DNA of 64,000 nucleotides, taken from assembly GCF_030285785.1 (NCBI RefSeq), contig NZ_CP127247.1, positions 1,697,501 through 1,761,500 on the forward strand, written 5' to 3'. The position numbers were made by a program, and so were the translations under genes. Shown piece by piece: positions 43,586 to 52,403 of the stretch. The notes beneath the pieces were generated by a model. That model was not told the origin of the DNA, did not search any database, and saw nothing but the letters and a program-made list of their open reading frames with translations. This DNA is from Parasedimentitalea psychrophila (GTDB lineage Bacteria > Pseudomonadota > Alphaproteobacteria > Rhodobacterales > Rhodobacteraceae). Positions within the stretch are counted from its first letter, which is position 1; each line of letters opens with the position of its first letter.

Positions 43586-44527
43586 TTATCCCCCCTTGGG
43601 GTCGATCATTGGCCGGGCTTTGCCACGCACCACTCCCAGACGGCTTTCGCGCCAGATCACCAGCCCATTGCCCGCAATGACCAATGTGGCGCCGGCCAGC
43701 ATCACCAGAGTTGGCAGCTCGGCGAACCAGACATAGCCGATGATGATGGCAAACAGCATCGAGGCATAATCATAGGGTGCCAGCATTGACGCCGGGGCAA
43801 AGCGGTAAGACGAGGTCACCAGGATCTGCGCCACTCCACCGATAAATCCGCTGGCAACCAGCATCGAAAGAACGGTCCAGTTTGGCACCTGCCAGCCAAA
43901 CGGCAGGGTCAGCAGCGACAGGCCGGTGGCGGTGATCGAAAAATAGAACACGATGGCGGCGGTGTGCTCGGTCTGCACCAATTGCCGGATATGGATCTGC
44001 ACCATGGCCCGCGCGATGGTGGCAATCAGGATCAAAATAGCGCCCAGCGTGGCGGTGTCGCCGGTGTCCACTCCGCCGCTTAGCCGTGGCCAGATCATCA
44101 CCAGCACCCCGGCCAGACCAACGATAACGGCGCTGATGCGGATCAGGCGGATGGTCTCGCCGAGAAACACCGCCGCCAGGATCAGGGTGAAAATGGGTGT
44201 TGCAAATCCGATTGCGGTGACTTCGGGCAGCGGCAGCATCCCCAACCCGGTAAAGGTCAGGCCCATCGCAGATGTCCCCAGCACCCCGCGCCAGACATGG
44301 CCCATAGGGTTTTTCGCAATCAGCCCGTGGCGCAACTCCCCGCGCATCATCAGCCAGATCACGATGATCGGAATAGCAAACAGCGACCGAAAGAAAACCG
44401 CCTCACCGGCGGTGACATGTTCGGCGGTGGCTTTGATGATCGCTGCCATGGTGGTGAACAGCCCGATGGCGGCGACCTTAAGGCCAACGGCCAGCAGTGG
44501 TCGATGCGATGTTAACGATTTTACCAT
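43586..44527 (-). CDS. EamA/DMT-family transporter (second paralogue)
   Basis: Integral membrane protein of 313 residues, about ten helices in two EamA repeats. AEHVTAGEAVFFRSLFAIP (about 34-52) and ATPIFTLILAAVFLGETIR (about 109-127) mark the first repeat. YDYASMLFAIIIGYVWFAELP marks the second. It resembles the S-adenosylmethionine or amino-acid exporters of this family, but the substrate cannot be inferred. Different from the protein at 29324. Transcribed toward ilvE. A 118-bp gap separates it from the CDF gene. Confidence 0.85.
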   Translation of the reverse strand: MVKSLTSHRPLLAVGLKVAAIGLFTTMAAIIKATAEHVTAGEAVFFRSLFAIPIIVIWLMMRGELRHGLIAKNPMGHVWRGVLGTSAMGLTFTGLGMLPLPEVTAIGFATPIFTLILAAVFLGETIRLIRISAVIVGLAGVLVMIWPRLSGGVDTGDTATLGAILILIATIARAMVQIHIRQLVQTEHTAAIVFYFSITATGLSLLTLPFGWQVPNWTVLSMLVASGFIGGVAQILVTSSYRFAPASMLAPYDYASMLFAIIIGYVWFAELPTLVMLAGATLVIAGNGLVIWRESRLGVVRGKARPMIDPKGG

Positions 44528-44645
44528 GCCGCGACCCTGCGCCCCGCGGCGGCAAAGATCAATGGGCTGAATTCACCCCGATAAGCCGGGCCTGCTCATC
44601 CCATTGATCCCTTCTGATATACGATATCACCTTATTAGAGCCTGA

Positions 44646-45272
44646 TTAATGGGCGTGAGCGGCCTCTGTCTTTTGTTCCCTGAGCGCTTGCAGCAGAATT
44701 TGGAAGGCGGAACTGAGGAACAATCCAGCCATGATACCGGCCACTATCAGGTCCGGCCAGCCAGAGGCGGTGCCCCAGACCCCCAGCGCCGCGATCATCA
44801 CCGCGACGTTGCCGATGGCGTCATTGCGCGAACACAGCCAGACCGACCGCACATTGGCGTCACCGTCTTTGTAGCGCGCTAGAATCATCACCGAGGCAAG
44901 GTTGGCGGTGAGTGCCATAAAGCCAATCGAGCCCATGATCTGCGCCTGCGGCACCCCAATGTAGAACACCGAATAGACGGTGGAGCCAAACACCCACAGC
45001 CCCATCAGCAGCAGGCTGATGCCCTTGCCCATCGCGGCCAGCGAGCGGGTGCGCAGGGTGGCGCCGATCACCGCCAGCGAAATACCATAGGTCAGCGCGT
45101 CGCCGAGAAAATCCAGCGCATCCGCCTTGAGCGCCTGACTGCCGGACATCTGACCGGCACTCATCTCGACCCCAAACATGGCCGCATTGATGGCGATCAC
45201 CAGCCATAACCTTCGTTTATAATCCGCCGAAACCCCATCAAATTGGGCGTTATGGCCGCAGCATCCTGCCAT
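44646..45272 (-). CDS. Cation diffusion facilitator (CDF) heavy-metal exporter
   Basis: Inner-membrane metal/proton antiporter of 208 residues with five or six helices. The N-terminus has CCGH (3-6), a potential metal-binding group. The transport site is suggested by ADALDFLGDALTYG (about 50-63; D/D) and CSRNDAIGNVAVM (about 147-159; ND). It lacks a long cytoplasmic C-terminal domain, so it is a short CDF form, and ends in EAAHAH. Divergent MerR gene 72 bp away with an operator in the promoter, so the pair is a metal-sensing unit, probably for Zn, Co or Cd. Confidence 0.88.
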   Translation of the reverse strand: MAGCCGHNAQFDGVSADYKRRLWLVIAINAAMFGVEMSAGQMSGSQALKADALDFLGDALTYGISLAVIGATLRTRSLAAMGKGISLLLMGLWVFGSTVYSVFYIGVPQAQIMGSIGFMALTANLASVMILARYKDGDANVRSVWLCSRNDAIGNVAVMIAALGVWGTASGWPDLIVAGIMAGLFLSSAFQILLQALREQKTEAAHAH

Positions 45273-45302
45273 TTCACTTGTCCTTTTGTCTGATTCGAGG
45301 TC

Positions 45303-45333
45303 AATGTAATTGCTCTAGTCCCTAGAGGTTCAA
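45303..45333 (-). promoter_or_regulatory. MerR-type promoter/operator of the CDF gene
   Basis: On the minus strand, -35 TTGAAC (45328-45333) and -10 TACATT (45303-45308) are 19 bp apart, the overlong spacing that MerR proteins correct by twisting DNA. A perfect dyad CTCTAG-TCC-CTAGAG (45313-45327) lies in the spacer, where MerR dimers bind. Both partners point to direct activation of the exporter by the adjacent regulator. Confidence 0.8.
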
Positions 45334-45344
45334 GAGGTTTAATA

Positions 45345-45761
45345 ATGTATTCCATTGGCGCAATGTCCAAGGCCACCGGGGTTAAGGTGCCGACCATCCG
45401 CTATTACGAAGACATCGGTTTGCTGCGTGCTCCGGGGCGCAATGCGGGCAATCAGCGGCGCTATGATCAGCACGGCAAAGAGACATTGGGGTTCATCAAA
45501 CACGCCCGAGATCTGGGTTTTGGGCTGGACGATATCCGGGCTCTGATGCGGCTGAATGGCGATCTGGGCACAGATTGCGCCGAGGCCGACCGTATTGCGG
45601 CCAGCCAGTTGGTCAATGTTCAGGCCCGAATTGCCAAGCTGCAACAATTGGCGACTGAACTGGAGCGGATCAGTCACCTGTGTGACGGTGGCAACGGTGG
45701 CCAGTGTCGGGTGCTGACGGCGCTGGGCGATCACAGCCAATGCACCAGCGCCCATGACTAG
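45345..45761 (+). CDS. MerR-family metal-responsive transcriptional regulator
   Basis: 138-residue activator. The winged HTH is at 2-~70 (IGAMSKATGVKVPTIRYYEDIGLL, RRYDQHGKETLGFIKHARDLG), followed by a dimerisation helix (about 80-115). Candidate metal thiolates are Cys78 (LGTDCAEADR), and C-terminal cysteines in LCDGGNGGQC and SQCTSAHD, a layout reminiscent of ZntR/CadR. The ATG at 45345 lies only 12 bases from the predicted -35, so the regulator may repress its own gene. Located divergently from the exporter it should control. Confidence 0.88.
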   Translation: MYSIGAMSKATGVKVPTIRYYEDIGLLRAPGRNAGNQRRYDQHGKETLGFIKHARDLGFGLDDIRALMRLNGDLGTDCAEADRIAASQLVNVQARIAKLQQLATELERISHLCDGGNGGQCRVLTALGDHSQCTSAHD

Positions 45762-45774
45762 ACTGTGGCGTGGC

Positions 45775-46719
45775 TCAGGTCAGCCAGAGTAGAAACAGGC
45801 TGAGCGTGACAAAGGCGCCTGTGGTGGCGCCCAGCACTGCAAGGCTGGCCGCCCCCTGCAGTTTCAGCTTCTGGGCAAACACCGTATAAGAGCCAAACAT
45901 TGGCATCGCGGCCGATATGATCACCGCGCTGCGCATCTCCGGGCTAAGCTGGATCAGCCCAAAGAACGTCAGAATGATCACCGCAAGCCCCACCAGAGCC
46001 GGATGCAGAATGAGTTTGATGCCGGTGATCTGCGCCGCCAGACTTCGGTTGCCATGCAGTGGCAGCCCAACCAGTGACCCTCCGATGACCACCAGTGACA
46101 GCGCTCCGGCCGAGGCCGCCAGCATTTGGATAAACCGGCCAACCGGGGCGGGCAGTGACAGATCAATCAGCGACGCCGCCAGCCCAAGCAACAGACCGAT
46201 CATCAGCGGCATACGGAGCAGTTTCAGCAGGGCAGTGCCAAACTGTTGGTACGCCGGCTGGGTGTTGTCGCTGTCGGCCAGCTCCATCAGCACCAGGCAG
46301 ATCGGAACCAACAGCAGGGTTTCGACCAGAAAGTTCAGGGTCAGGACGCTGCTGGCCAGATCGGGAAACAGCAACAGCATGATTGGAAATCCGATGAAGG
46401 CACTGTTTGGGCAGGTCGATCCCATGACCCCAAGTGCTCGCCGCTTTGGGTCGAGGTTTCCCAGGCTGAACAGCGCATAGGAAAACCCAATGGTCGCCAG
46501 CCCGCCGAGGCCATAGACCAGCATGTAATCCGGTTGAAATATGTCGCTTATGTCGCGCGACGATACCGCATTGAACAGCAGCGCCGGCAGGGCAATATTC
46601 ATCACATATTGCCCGAAACTGCGCATTTCAGCGGCGCTGAACCATCCCTTATAGACAATCAGGTAGCCCAATCCGATGGTGGCATAGATCGGGAACGTAA
46701 TCGCCAGAATGGTTGCCAT
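45775..46719 (-). CDS. AEC-family (auxin efflux carrier-like) transporter
   Basis: Membrane protein of 314 residues with about ten helices in two repeats. Recognisable segments are GLGYLIVYKGWFSAAEMR (17-34), NIALPALLFNAVS and NSAFIGFPIMLLLFP. Bacterial AEC proteins move organic anions such as malate or malonate; the substrate here is unknown. Its start is 2 bp after the aroC stop, so the two are one transcript, though the functional link is unclear. It faces the MerR gene, with 13 bp between the stops. Confidence 0.85.
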   Translation of the reverse strand: MATILAITFPIYATIGLGYLIVYKGWFSAAEMRSFGQYVMNIALPALLFNAVSSRDISDIFQPDYMLVYGLGGLATIGFSYALFSLGNLDPKRRALGVMGSTCPNSAFIGFPIMLLLFPDLASSVLTLNFLVETLLLVPICLVLMELADSDNTQPAYQQFGTALLKLLRMPLMIGLLLGLAASLIDLSLPAPVGRFIQMLAASAGALSLVVIGGSLVGLPLHGNRSLAAQITGIKLILHPALVGLAVIILTFFGLIQLSPEMRSAVIISAAMPMFGSYTVFAQKLKLQGAASLAVLGATTGAFVTLSLFLLWLT

Positions 46720-46721
46720 GA

Positions 46722-47825
46722 CTAGCCGATTACCCCTTGGTTTTCGCCGATCTGTCCCCGGTGCAACAACAGATGGTCCAGAATGACACAGGCCATCATC
46801 GCCTCTCCCACCGGCACCGCGCGGATGCCGACGCAGGGGTCGTGGCGGCCCTTGGTGATCACCTCGGCCGAGGAGCCGTCCTTGCGGATCGACTGGCGCG
46901 GGGTCAGGATCGACGAGGTTGGCTTGACGGCAAACCGCACCACAATGTCCTGACCGCTGGAGATCCCGCCCAGGATGCCGCCCGAATGGTTCGAGGAATA
47001 GACCGGTGAGCCATCGTTGCCACGAAAGATTTCATCGGCGTTTTCTGAGCCCTTCAGCCGCGCGGCATTCATGCCTTCGCCAATCTCGACGCCTTTGACA
47101 GCGTTGATCGACATCATCGCTGCCGCCAGTTCAGTGTCGAGCTTGCTATAGATCGGCGCACCGATGCCGGCAGGCACGCCGCGGGCTACAATCTCGACAA
47201 TGGCACCGACAGAATCATGGTCCTTGCGCAGATCTTGCAGATAATCCTCCCAACCCTGCACCGCAGCCGCATCGGGGATCCAGAAATCGTTTTTGTCGAT
47301 GGCGTCCCAGTCGAACCGCGAGCGGTCGATCTCCATCTCTCCCATCGCCACCATATAGCCCTTGATCTCCAGTCCGGGGATCAGGGCTTTGATTGCCTCG
47401 CGGGCAATCCCGCCAGCCGCAACCCGGGCTGCTGTTTCACGGGCCGAGCTGCGGCCGCCACCGCGATAGTCGCGGTTGCCGTATTTCTGGTAATAGGTGA
47501 TATCGGCGTGGCCGGGCCGAAAGGTATTGGCGATATCGCCATAATCCTTGGAGCGCTGGTCGGTGTTTTCGATCATCAGCTGGATCGGGGTGCCGGTTGT
47601 CTTGCCCTCAAACACCCCCGACAGGATTTTCACCGCATCGGGCTCGTTGCGCTGGGTCATGTTCTTGTTCTGACCGGGGCGGCGCTTGTCCAGCCATGCC
47701 TGCAGCATGTCCGGCTCCAGCGGCACATTGGGCGGGCATCCGTCAACCGTGGCCCCCAGCGCCGGGCCGTGGCTTTCGCCCCAGGTGGTGAAACGGAAGA
47801 GATGGCCAAAGCTATTCATCGACAT
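46722..47825 (-). CDS. aroC: Chorismate synthase
   Basis: Converts EPSP to chorismate, the branch point of aromatic synthesis, using reduced FMN. The 367 residues are full length. Signature blocks are [20 protein letters not shown] (13-32), [18 protein letters not shown] (about 126-143), [17 protein letters not shown] (about 273-289) and [17 protein letters not shown] near the end. His17 and His in RHDP are the proton donors. A downstream AEC transporter is coupled. The gap to the outer-membrane gene terminator is short. Confidence 0.97.
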   Translation of the reverse strand: MSMNSFGHLFRFTTWGESHGPALGATVDGCPPNVPLEPDMLQAWLDKRRPGQNKNMTQRNEPDAVKILSGVFEGKTTGTPIQLMIENTDQRSKDYGDIANTFRPGHADITYYQKYGNRDYRGGGRSSARETAARVAAGGIAREAIKALIPGLEIKGYMVAMGEMEIDRSRFDWDAIDKNDFWIPDAAAVQGWEDYLQDLRKDHDSVGAIVEIVARGVPAGIGAPIYSKLDTELAAAMMSINAVKGVEIGEGMNAARLKGSENADEIFRGNDGSPVYSSNHSGGILGGISSGQDIVVRFAVKPTSSILTPRQSIRKDGSSAEVITKGRHDPCVGIRAVPVGEAMMACVILDHLLLHRGQIGENQGVIG

Positions 47826-47918
47826 GGGGCAGGCTCCTTTGTCCGACGTGCTTAGCCTCGCTGCGCTGCTGTCTCAAGGGGTATTGGCTGACCCTCCGAT
47901 TCTAGTCTGGACCCTGCA

Positions 47919-47956
47919 CAAAAAAATGGCCGCTCCTGAAAGAACAGAAGCGGTCA
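47919..47956 (-). terminator. Rho-independent terminator of the outer-membrane protein gene
   Basis: On the minus strand ATGACCGCT and AGCGGCCAT pair, with one mismatch, around a 13-base loop, followed by TTTTTTTG. It lies about 50 bp beyond the gene's stop and before aroC. Confidence 0.75.
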
Positions 47957-47998
47957 TCCGAAAGCCGGGGGAAATGGTTTTTGAAGAAAGGACCGGGA

Positions 47999-48784
47999 TT
48001 AAGGGGGGGGGGGCGGAGGGTCCATCGTCAGAGCGCCCATCAAAGAGCCAATAACAGTCGAAAAGGTCGAGTGGCCGTGTAGGGGCTTGCGGCCCTTGCT
48101 GGCTTCGCGGCCCAGCGGAACAGTCAGCGACAGGCGCATTTGATCCCTGGGGTAGCCGTCAAGTTCATACCGTCCAAAGCTGGCATTCAGATATGCTGGG
48201 ACTGGGGTATTTGCCGACAGGTCATAGCCAAAGGAAACACCATAGTCGCTGAGGCCGAAAATGTCATCAATGTATTCACGGTCAAAATATGCGCCTATGT
48301 CGAGCCCGTTGGCAAAAGCGTAGTTGGCGGTCACGCCACCAACTGTGCTTTTCAGACCCATATCGCTTGAATCGCCGCGGCCCAGGTATCCGCTGAAGAC
48401 AACATTCTGAACGTTGTAGCTTCCCTGCACACCGTAGTGATAAATCCCATAGGAACCCCCATCACCAGACAGGCGGGAGACATCCAGGAACGCACCGGCG
48501 GTTGCATTTTCAAAGCCCGTGTAGTCGCCAGACAGTGACAGAACGGTCAGGTCTAAATCATCCGAACCAGACCCCACGCGGGAATAGGCAATACCGCCAT
48601 CCAGCACGAATGTTTCGCCGAATGACAGGCTGCCAGATGCGCCGAGATCATTGGTGTTGAGAGAATAACCACCCTCGGACAGGCGGCTGTAACCAAGTGT
48701 AAACTCGGCGCCATTGAACTCAGCGGCGCTAAGGCCACTGGAGGAACCGATGATGGCAACAGCCAGTAAGGTCTTGTTAATCAT
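47999..48784 (-). CDS. Small outer-membrane beta-barrel protein with polyproline tail
   Basis: A 261-residue secreted protein with a signal peptide (residues 1-~20, cut near GLSA-AEF). The rest alternates hydrophobic and polar residues with many aromatic/Gly strands (FTLGYSRLSEGGYSL, LSGDYTGFENATAGAF, SLTVPLG), as in porin-like barrels. The last ~25 residues end in MDPPPPPP, encoded by an 11-G tract. A normal barrel would end with an aromatic residue, so the tail may be a slippage extension. No family can be named. It has a terminator and so is monocistronic. Confidence 0.6.
   Translation of the reverse strand: MINKTLLAVAIIGSSSGLSAAEFNGAEFTLGYSRLSEGGYSLNTNDLGASGSLSFGETFVLDGGIAYSRVGSGSDDLDLTVLSLSGDYTGFENATAGAFLDVSRLSGDGGSYGIYHYGVQGSYNVQNVVFSGYLGRGDSSDMGLKSTVGGVTANYAFANGLDIGAYFDREYIDDIFGLSDYGVSFGYDLSANTPVPAYLNASFGRYELDGYPRDQMRLSLTVPLGREASKGRKPLHGHSTFSTVIGSLMGALTMDPPPPPP
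48003..48013. repeat. Eleven-G homopolymer at the 3' end of the outer-membrane gene
   Basis: The + strand has a run of G, read as C on the coding strand, four codons from the end. Gains or losses would change the C-terminus by frameshift, so phase variation is possible. It could also be a sequencing artefact. Confidence 0.8.
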
Positions 48785-49044
48785 TGAGCTTTCTTAATTT
48801 TTTGCTCCACGGCAATTAGGATGTATGGACATCATTGGCAAGCTATTGAATTCCCCACCATCAATTTTTTTCTCCCCGGTTTGAGATCCGCCGTTTTGGC
48901 GATCCGGAGGCTGACCCTTGCGCCCCATCACCGAAACCCAAGCGGTTTTGCCCCGTCACGGCCCCGTCCGGCCCGGTGGCAAAGTCTTGTGGTCTGTCGT
49001 GTGATCCCGCTTGCCTTTATGCCCCATGCCGCCTAGGTCTCGCC
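48785..49044. other. Gap between divergent genes, before the TPP riboswitch
   Basis: About 260 bp without a gene. It should contain the promoters for the minus-strand outer-membrane gene and for thiBPQ. A hairpin-like GGATC...GATCC near 48885-48904 is visible. I find no clear -35/-10 pair. Confidence 0.4.
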
Positions 49045-49126
49045 CCACCTCGGGGTGCAGGTCAGACCTGCTGAGATCAAACCCGTTGAACCTGAACCGG
49101 CTAACACCGGCGGAGGGAAGGTCTGG
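49045..49126 (+). ncRNA. TPP riboswitch (THI element)
   Basis: The conserved thiamine-pyrophosphate core is present in order: CGGGGTGC, GCTGAGA (49070-49076), ACCCGTTGAACCTGA, GGCTAACACCGG and CGGAGGGAAG. The closing helix can pair ACCT (49047-49050) with AGGT (49119-49122). It lies about 40 bases before thiB. No terminator is seen before thiB, so control is probably by masking the GGAGG ribosome site at 49157-49161. Confidence 0.95.
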
Positions 49127-49166
49127 GAACACATCCCCCTTGCCCAACGCCGCAATGGAGGATGCC

Positions 49167-50144
49167 ATGAAGTATCTTGTACTTGCAGCGGGACTGTTGA
49201 GCACCACAGCGGCAAATGCCGACGTGCCCGAACTGACCGTTTATACCTATGACAGCTTTGTTTCCGATTGGGGCCCCGGCCCGGCGGTGGAAGAGGCCTT
49301 TGAAAAGATCTGTGGCTGTGATTTGAAACTGGTCGGGGCCGGCGATGGCGCCGCCCTGCTGGCGCGGATCAGGCTGGAAGGCGCACGTTCGGATGCCGAT
49401 GTGGTTCTGGGGCTGGATACCAATCTGACCGCCGCCGCCAAGGCAACAGGTCTGTTTGCCGACCATGCGGTGAGCGCCGACTACACGTTGCCGATCGAGT
49501 GGAACGACAAAACCTTTGCGCCCTATGACTGGGGCTATTTCTCATTTGTGCATAACGCCGATGCGGCCGCACCTGCAAATTTCAAGGATCTTGCCGCAAG
49601 TGACGCGAAAATCGTCATTCAGGATCCACGCTCCTCCACCCCTGGTCTGGGCCTGCTGATGTGGGTCAAGGCGGCTTATGGTGACGATGCACCGGCGATC
49701 TGGGCTGATCTGTCGGACAATATCGTCACCGTCACCAAAGGCTGGTCCGAAGCCTATGGGCTGTTCTTGGAGGGCGAGGCCGACATGGTGCTGTCTTATA
49801 CCACTTCGCCAGCCTATCACCTGATCGCCGAGGAGGACGCCTCCAAGGCTGCGGCGCTGTTTGACGAAGGGCATTACGTGCAGGTTGAGGTTGCCGGTAA
49901 GCTGGCCGCCAGTGATCAGCCCGAGCTGGCCGATCAGTTCCTGGACTTCATGGTCTCCGATGCGTTCCAGTCGATCATCCCGACCACCAACTGGATGTAT
50001 CCGGCGGTGACCCCTGCGGCGGGCCTGCCTGCTGGTTTTGAAACCCTGGTGCAGCCGGGCAAATCACTGCTGCTGAGTGAAGACGAGGCGGCCTCCCTTC
50101 GGGATGTTGCATTGGACGAATGGCTGACTGCGCTCAGCCAGTAA
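49167..50144 (+). CDS. thiB: Thiamine ABC transporter, substrate-binding protein
   Basis: Periplasmic receptor that binds thiamine (and its phosphates) for ThiPQ. ATG 49167, 5 bases after GGAGG, gives 325 residues with a signal peptide (about 1-18, ending ANA-DVPE). TVYTYDSFVSDWGPG (about 24-38) and PRSSTPGLGLLMW (about 150-162) are typical of ThiB/iron-type binding proteins. A second ATG at 49155 would add four residues. Under the TPP riboswitch. The next gene, thiP, overlaps its end by 25 bp. Confidence 0.95.
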   Translation: MKYLVLAAGLLSTTAANADVPELTVYTYDSFVSDWGPGPAVEEAFEKICGCDLKLVGAGDGAALLARIRLEGARSDADVVLGLDTNLTAAAKATGLFADHAVSADYTLPIEWNDKTFAPYDWGYFSFVHNADAAAPANFKDLAASDAKIVIQDPRSSTPGLGLLMWVKAAYGDDAPAIWADLSDNIVTVTKGWSEAYGLFLEGEADMVLSYTTSPAYHLIAEEDASKAAALFDEGHYVQVEVAGKLAASDQPELADQFLDFMVSDAFQSIIPTTNWMYPAVTPAAGLPAGFETLVQPGKSLLLSEDEAASLRDVALDEWLTALSQ

Positions 50145-51676
50145 GCCCGAGACTGGGGATTGGCGCCGCCATTTTGGTGGCAGCGCTGATCCTTGGGACT
50201 CTGGCGGCTGTCGCCCTGCGCGCCGAACCCGGTCGCGGCTTGGGCAGCAGTGATTGGGCGGCGTTGCGCTTCACCCTGATCCAGGCTTGCCTGTCGGCAG
50301 GGCTGAGTGTGGCGCTGGCGATCCCGGTTGCACGCGCCCTGGCACGGCGCCGCTTTAGGGGTCGCCGGCTGCTGATATCACTGCTGGGCGCGCCGTTCAT
50401 CCTGCCGGTTATTGTTGCGATCCTCGGTCTGTTGACAGTGTTTGGTCGGGCAGGCTGGTTTAGCAGCGGGCTGGCGCTGCTGGGGCTGGAGCCGGTGCAG
50501 ATCTACGGGTTGCACGGTGTGGTTCTGGCACATGTGTTTTTCAACCTGCCACTGGCAACCCGGCTGGTGTTGCAGGGCTGGCAGGAAATCCCCGCCGAAC
50601 GGTTCCGGCTGGCGGCGCAACTGGGCGCCGATGCGCGGGCGATGCGGCAGCTGTTGGAATATCCGATGCTGAAACGTATTGTGCCCGGCGCTTTGGCGGT
50701 GGTGTTTGCCATCTGCCTGTCCAGCTTTGCGGTGGCGCTGACCCTGGGTGGCGGGCCACGGGCCACCACCATCGAGCTGGCAATCTATCAGGCGTTTCGG
50801 TTTGACTTTGACCTTGGCCGCGCCGCGCTGCTGTCGGGCCTGCAACTGATCCTGACCGGCGCGGCGGCGCTGGTGGCGGTCAGGGTCGCGGCGGGTGAGG
50901 GGTTTGGCACCGGGCTGGACCGCCCATTGCAACGCTGGGATGGCAGCACTGCTGCGGCGCGTCTTGTGGATGGGCTGTGGATTGTGCTGGCTGCCGGGTT
51001 CCTGCTGCTCCCTTTGTCGGCCATCGTGCTGGCGGGGCTGCCGGGGATACTGACCTTGACCGGGGCGGTCTGGATGGCGGCGCTGAATTCGATCATGGTG
51101 GCGGCGCTGAGCACGGTTGTGTTGCTACTGCTGGCTCTACCGATGGCCACCGCCGTGGCGCTGGGCCGCGGCGGTATGATCGAGGTGGCGGGCATCCTGG
51201 GCCTCGCGGCCTCGCCCCTAGTGATCGGCACCGGGCTGTTCATCGTGATCTACCCCATTGCCGATCCGTTTGCGCTGGCGCTGCCGGTGACGGCGCTGGT
51301 CAATGCGGTGATGGCGTTGCCTTTTGCGCTGCGCATACTGGTGCCTCGGGCGCGGGCCGTGGTGGGGCGTTATGGCCGCCTGGCGCTGTCGCTTGATATG
51401 CGAGGCTTGGCCTTTGTCTGGCGGGTGCTGCTGCCACGGATGCGCCCGCAGATTGGCTTTGCCGCTGGACTGGCGGCGGCGCTGTCGATGGGCGACCTCG
51501 GGGTGATTGCCCTGTTCGCCGACCCCGAATTTGCCACCCTGCCACTGCAGGTTTACCGCTTGATGGGCGCCTACCGGATGGAGGCAGCGGCCGGGGCGGC
51601 GCTACTGCTGCTGGCGCTGTCGATGGCGGCGTTTTGGATTTTGGATCGTGGAGGCCGCTGGCATGCTGAGGCTTGA
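50120..51676 (+). CDS. thiP: Thiamine ABC transporter, permease
   Basis: Forms the membrane channel of the thiamine importer. The 518 residues hold two permease units, each with about six helices, so one protein makes the whole channel. The EAA-type coupling loops are PAERFRLAAQLGADARAMRQ (about 155-174) and LSLDMRGLAFVWRVLLP (second unit). The gene starts inside thiB (ATG 50120) in another frame, and thiQ begins inside its 3' end, a tightly coupled operon. Confidence 0.94.
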   Translation: MADCAQPVSPRLGIGAAILVAALILGTLAAVALRAEPGRGLGSSDWAALRFTLIQACLSAGLSVALAIPVARALARRRFRGRRLLISLLGAPFILPVIVAILGLLTVFGRAGWFSSGLALLGLEPVQIYGLHGVVLAHVFFNLPLATRLVLQGWQEIPAERFRLAAQLGADARAMRQLLEYPMLKRIVPGALAVVFAICLSSFAVALTLGGGPRATTIELAIYQAFRFDFDLGRAALLSGLQLILTGAAALVAVRVAAGEGFGTGLDRPLQRWDGSTAAARLVDGLWIVLAAGFLLLPLSAIVLAGLPGILTLTGAVWMAALNSIMVAALSTVVLLLLALPMATAVALGRGGMIEVAGILGLAASPLVIGTGLFIVIYPIADPFALALPVTALVNAVMALPFALRILVPRARAVVGRYGRLALSLDMRGLAFVWRVLLPRMRPQIGFAAGLAAALSMGDLGVIALFADPEFATLPLQVYRLMGAYRMEAAAGAALLLLALSMAAFWILDRGGRWHAEA

Positions 51677-52355
51677 GAACTGTCTGATCGAGAACGGCGG
51701 CTTCTCTTTGCACGCCGACCTGACCATCGCCACCGGCAGCCGGGTTGCGGTGATCGGTCCCTCCGGCGCGGGCAAGTCCACCCTGATTGAGGCTGTGGCC
51801 GGGTTTCGCCCGCTGCGCCGTGGGGCTATGTTTTGGAGTGAAGCCGCGCTGGCGCAGATCGAGCCGGGCAAGCGCCCGGTGGCGATGCTGTTTCAGGATG
51901 GCAATCTGTTTCCCCATCTGACCGTGGCGCAGAACGTGGGCCTGGGTATCCGCGCCAATCTACGGCTGGATGCGTCGCAGCGTGCCCAGGTGCAGGCCGC
52001 TTTGGTCCGGGTTGGGTTGGATAGTATGGCCGACCGCAAACCCGCCGCGCTGTCGGGGGGGCAGCAAAGCCGGGTGGCGCTGGCGCGGGTGCTGGTGCAG
52101 GGGCGGGATCTGCTGCTGCTGGACGAGCCTTTTGCCGCACTTGGGCCGGCCCTGAAGGCCGAGATGCTGGATCTGGTGGCAGAACTGGTGGGTGAGAGTG
52201 GCGCCACCCTGCTGATGGTCAGCCACGACCCCAATGATGCCCGCCGGATTGCCGATCAGGTGGTGCTGGTCGCTGACGGGCAGGCGCATCCGCCAATGGA
52301 CACCGCATCGCTGCTGGACAATCCACCGCCGGCGCTAAAGGCCTATTTAGGCTAG
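51663..52355 (+). CDS. thiQ: Thiamine ABC transporter, ATP-binding protein
   Basis: ATPase of the thiamine importer, 230 residues. Walker A is GPSGAGKST (about 32-40), the Q-loop AMLFQDGNLFPHL, the ABC signature LSGGQQSRVALARVL (about 128-142) and Walker [12 protein letters not shown] (about 148-158). Short relative to other ABC ATPases, as ThiQ is. I choose ATG 51663, behind GGAGG, over GTG 51648. It overlaps thiP by 14 bp. A hairpin at 52368 ends the operon. Confidence 0.94.
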   Translation: MLRLENCLIENGGFSLHADLTIATGSRVAVIGPSGAGKSTLIEAVAGFRPLRRGAMFWSEAALAQIEPGKRPVAMLFQDGNLFPHLTVAQNVGLGIRANLRLDASQRAQVQAALVRVGLDSMADRKPAALSGGQQSRVALARVLVQGRDLLLLDEPFAALGPALKAEMLDLVAELVGESGATLLMVSHDPNDARRIADQVVLVADGQAHPPMDTASLLDNPPPALKAYLG

Positions 52356-52367
52356 GGGTCTTGCGTC

Positions 52368-52397
52368 GGGCTGCACCTATACAGGCAGATGCAGCCC
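52368..52397. terminator. Stem-loop between thiQ and ribH
   Basis: GGGCTGCA (52368-52375) and TGCAGCCC (52390-52397) form a perfect 8-bp stem around a 14-base loop. It lies between convergent genes, without a U tract. Confidence 0.5.
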
Positions 52398-52403
52398 AGA
52401 TCA

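Noticed and set aside
43568-44650. Repeated CCTTATTAGAGCC next to the ends of two minus-strand genes (near 43566 and 44630)
   Set aside because: Only about 13 bp are shared. Both copies overlap or abut stop codons, and the similarity may be chance.
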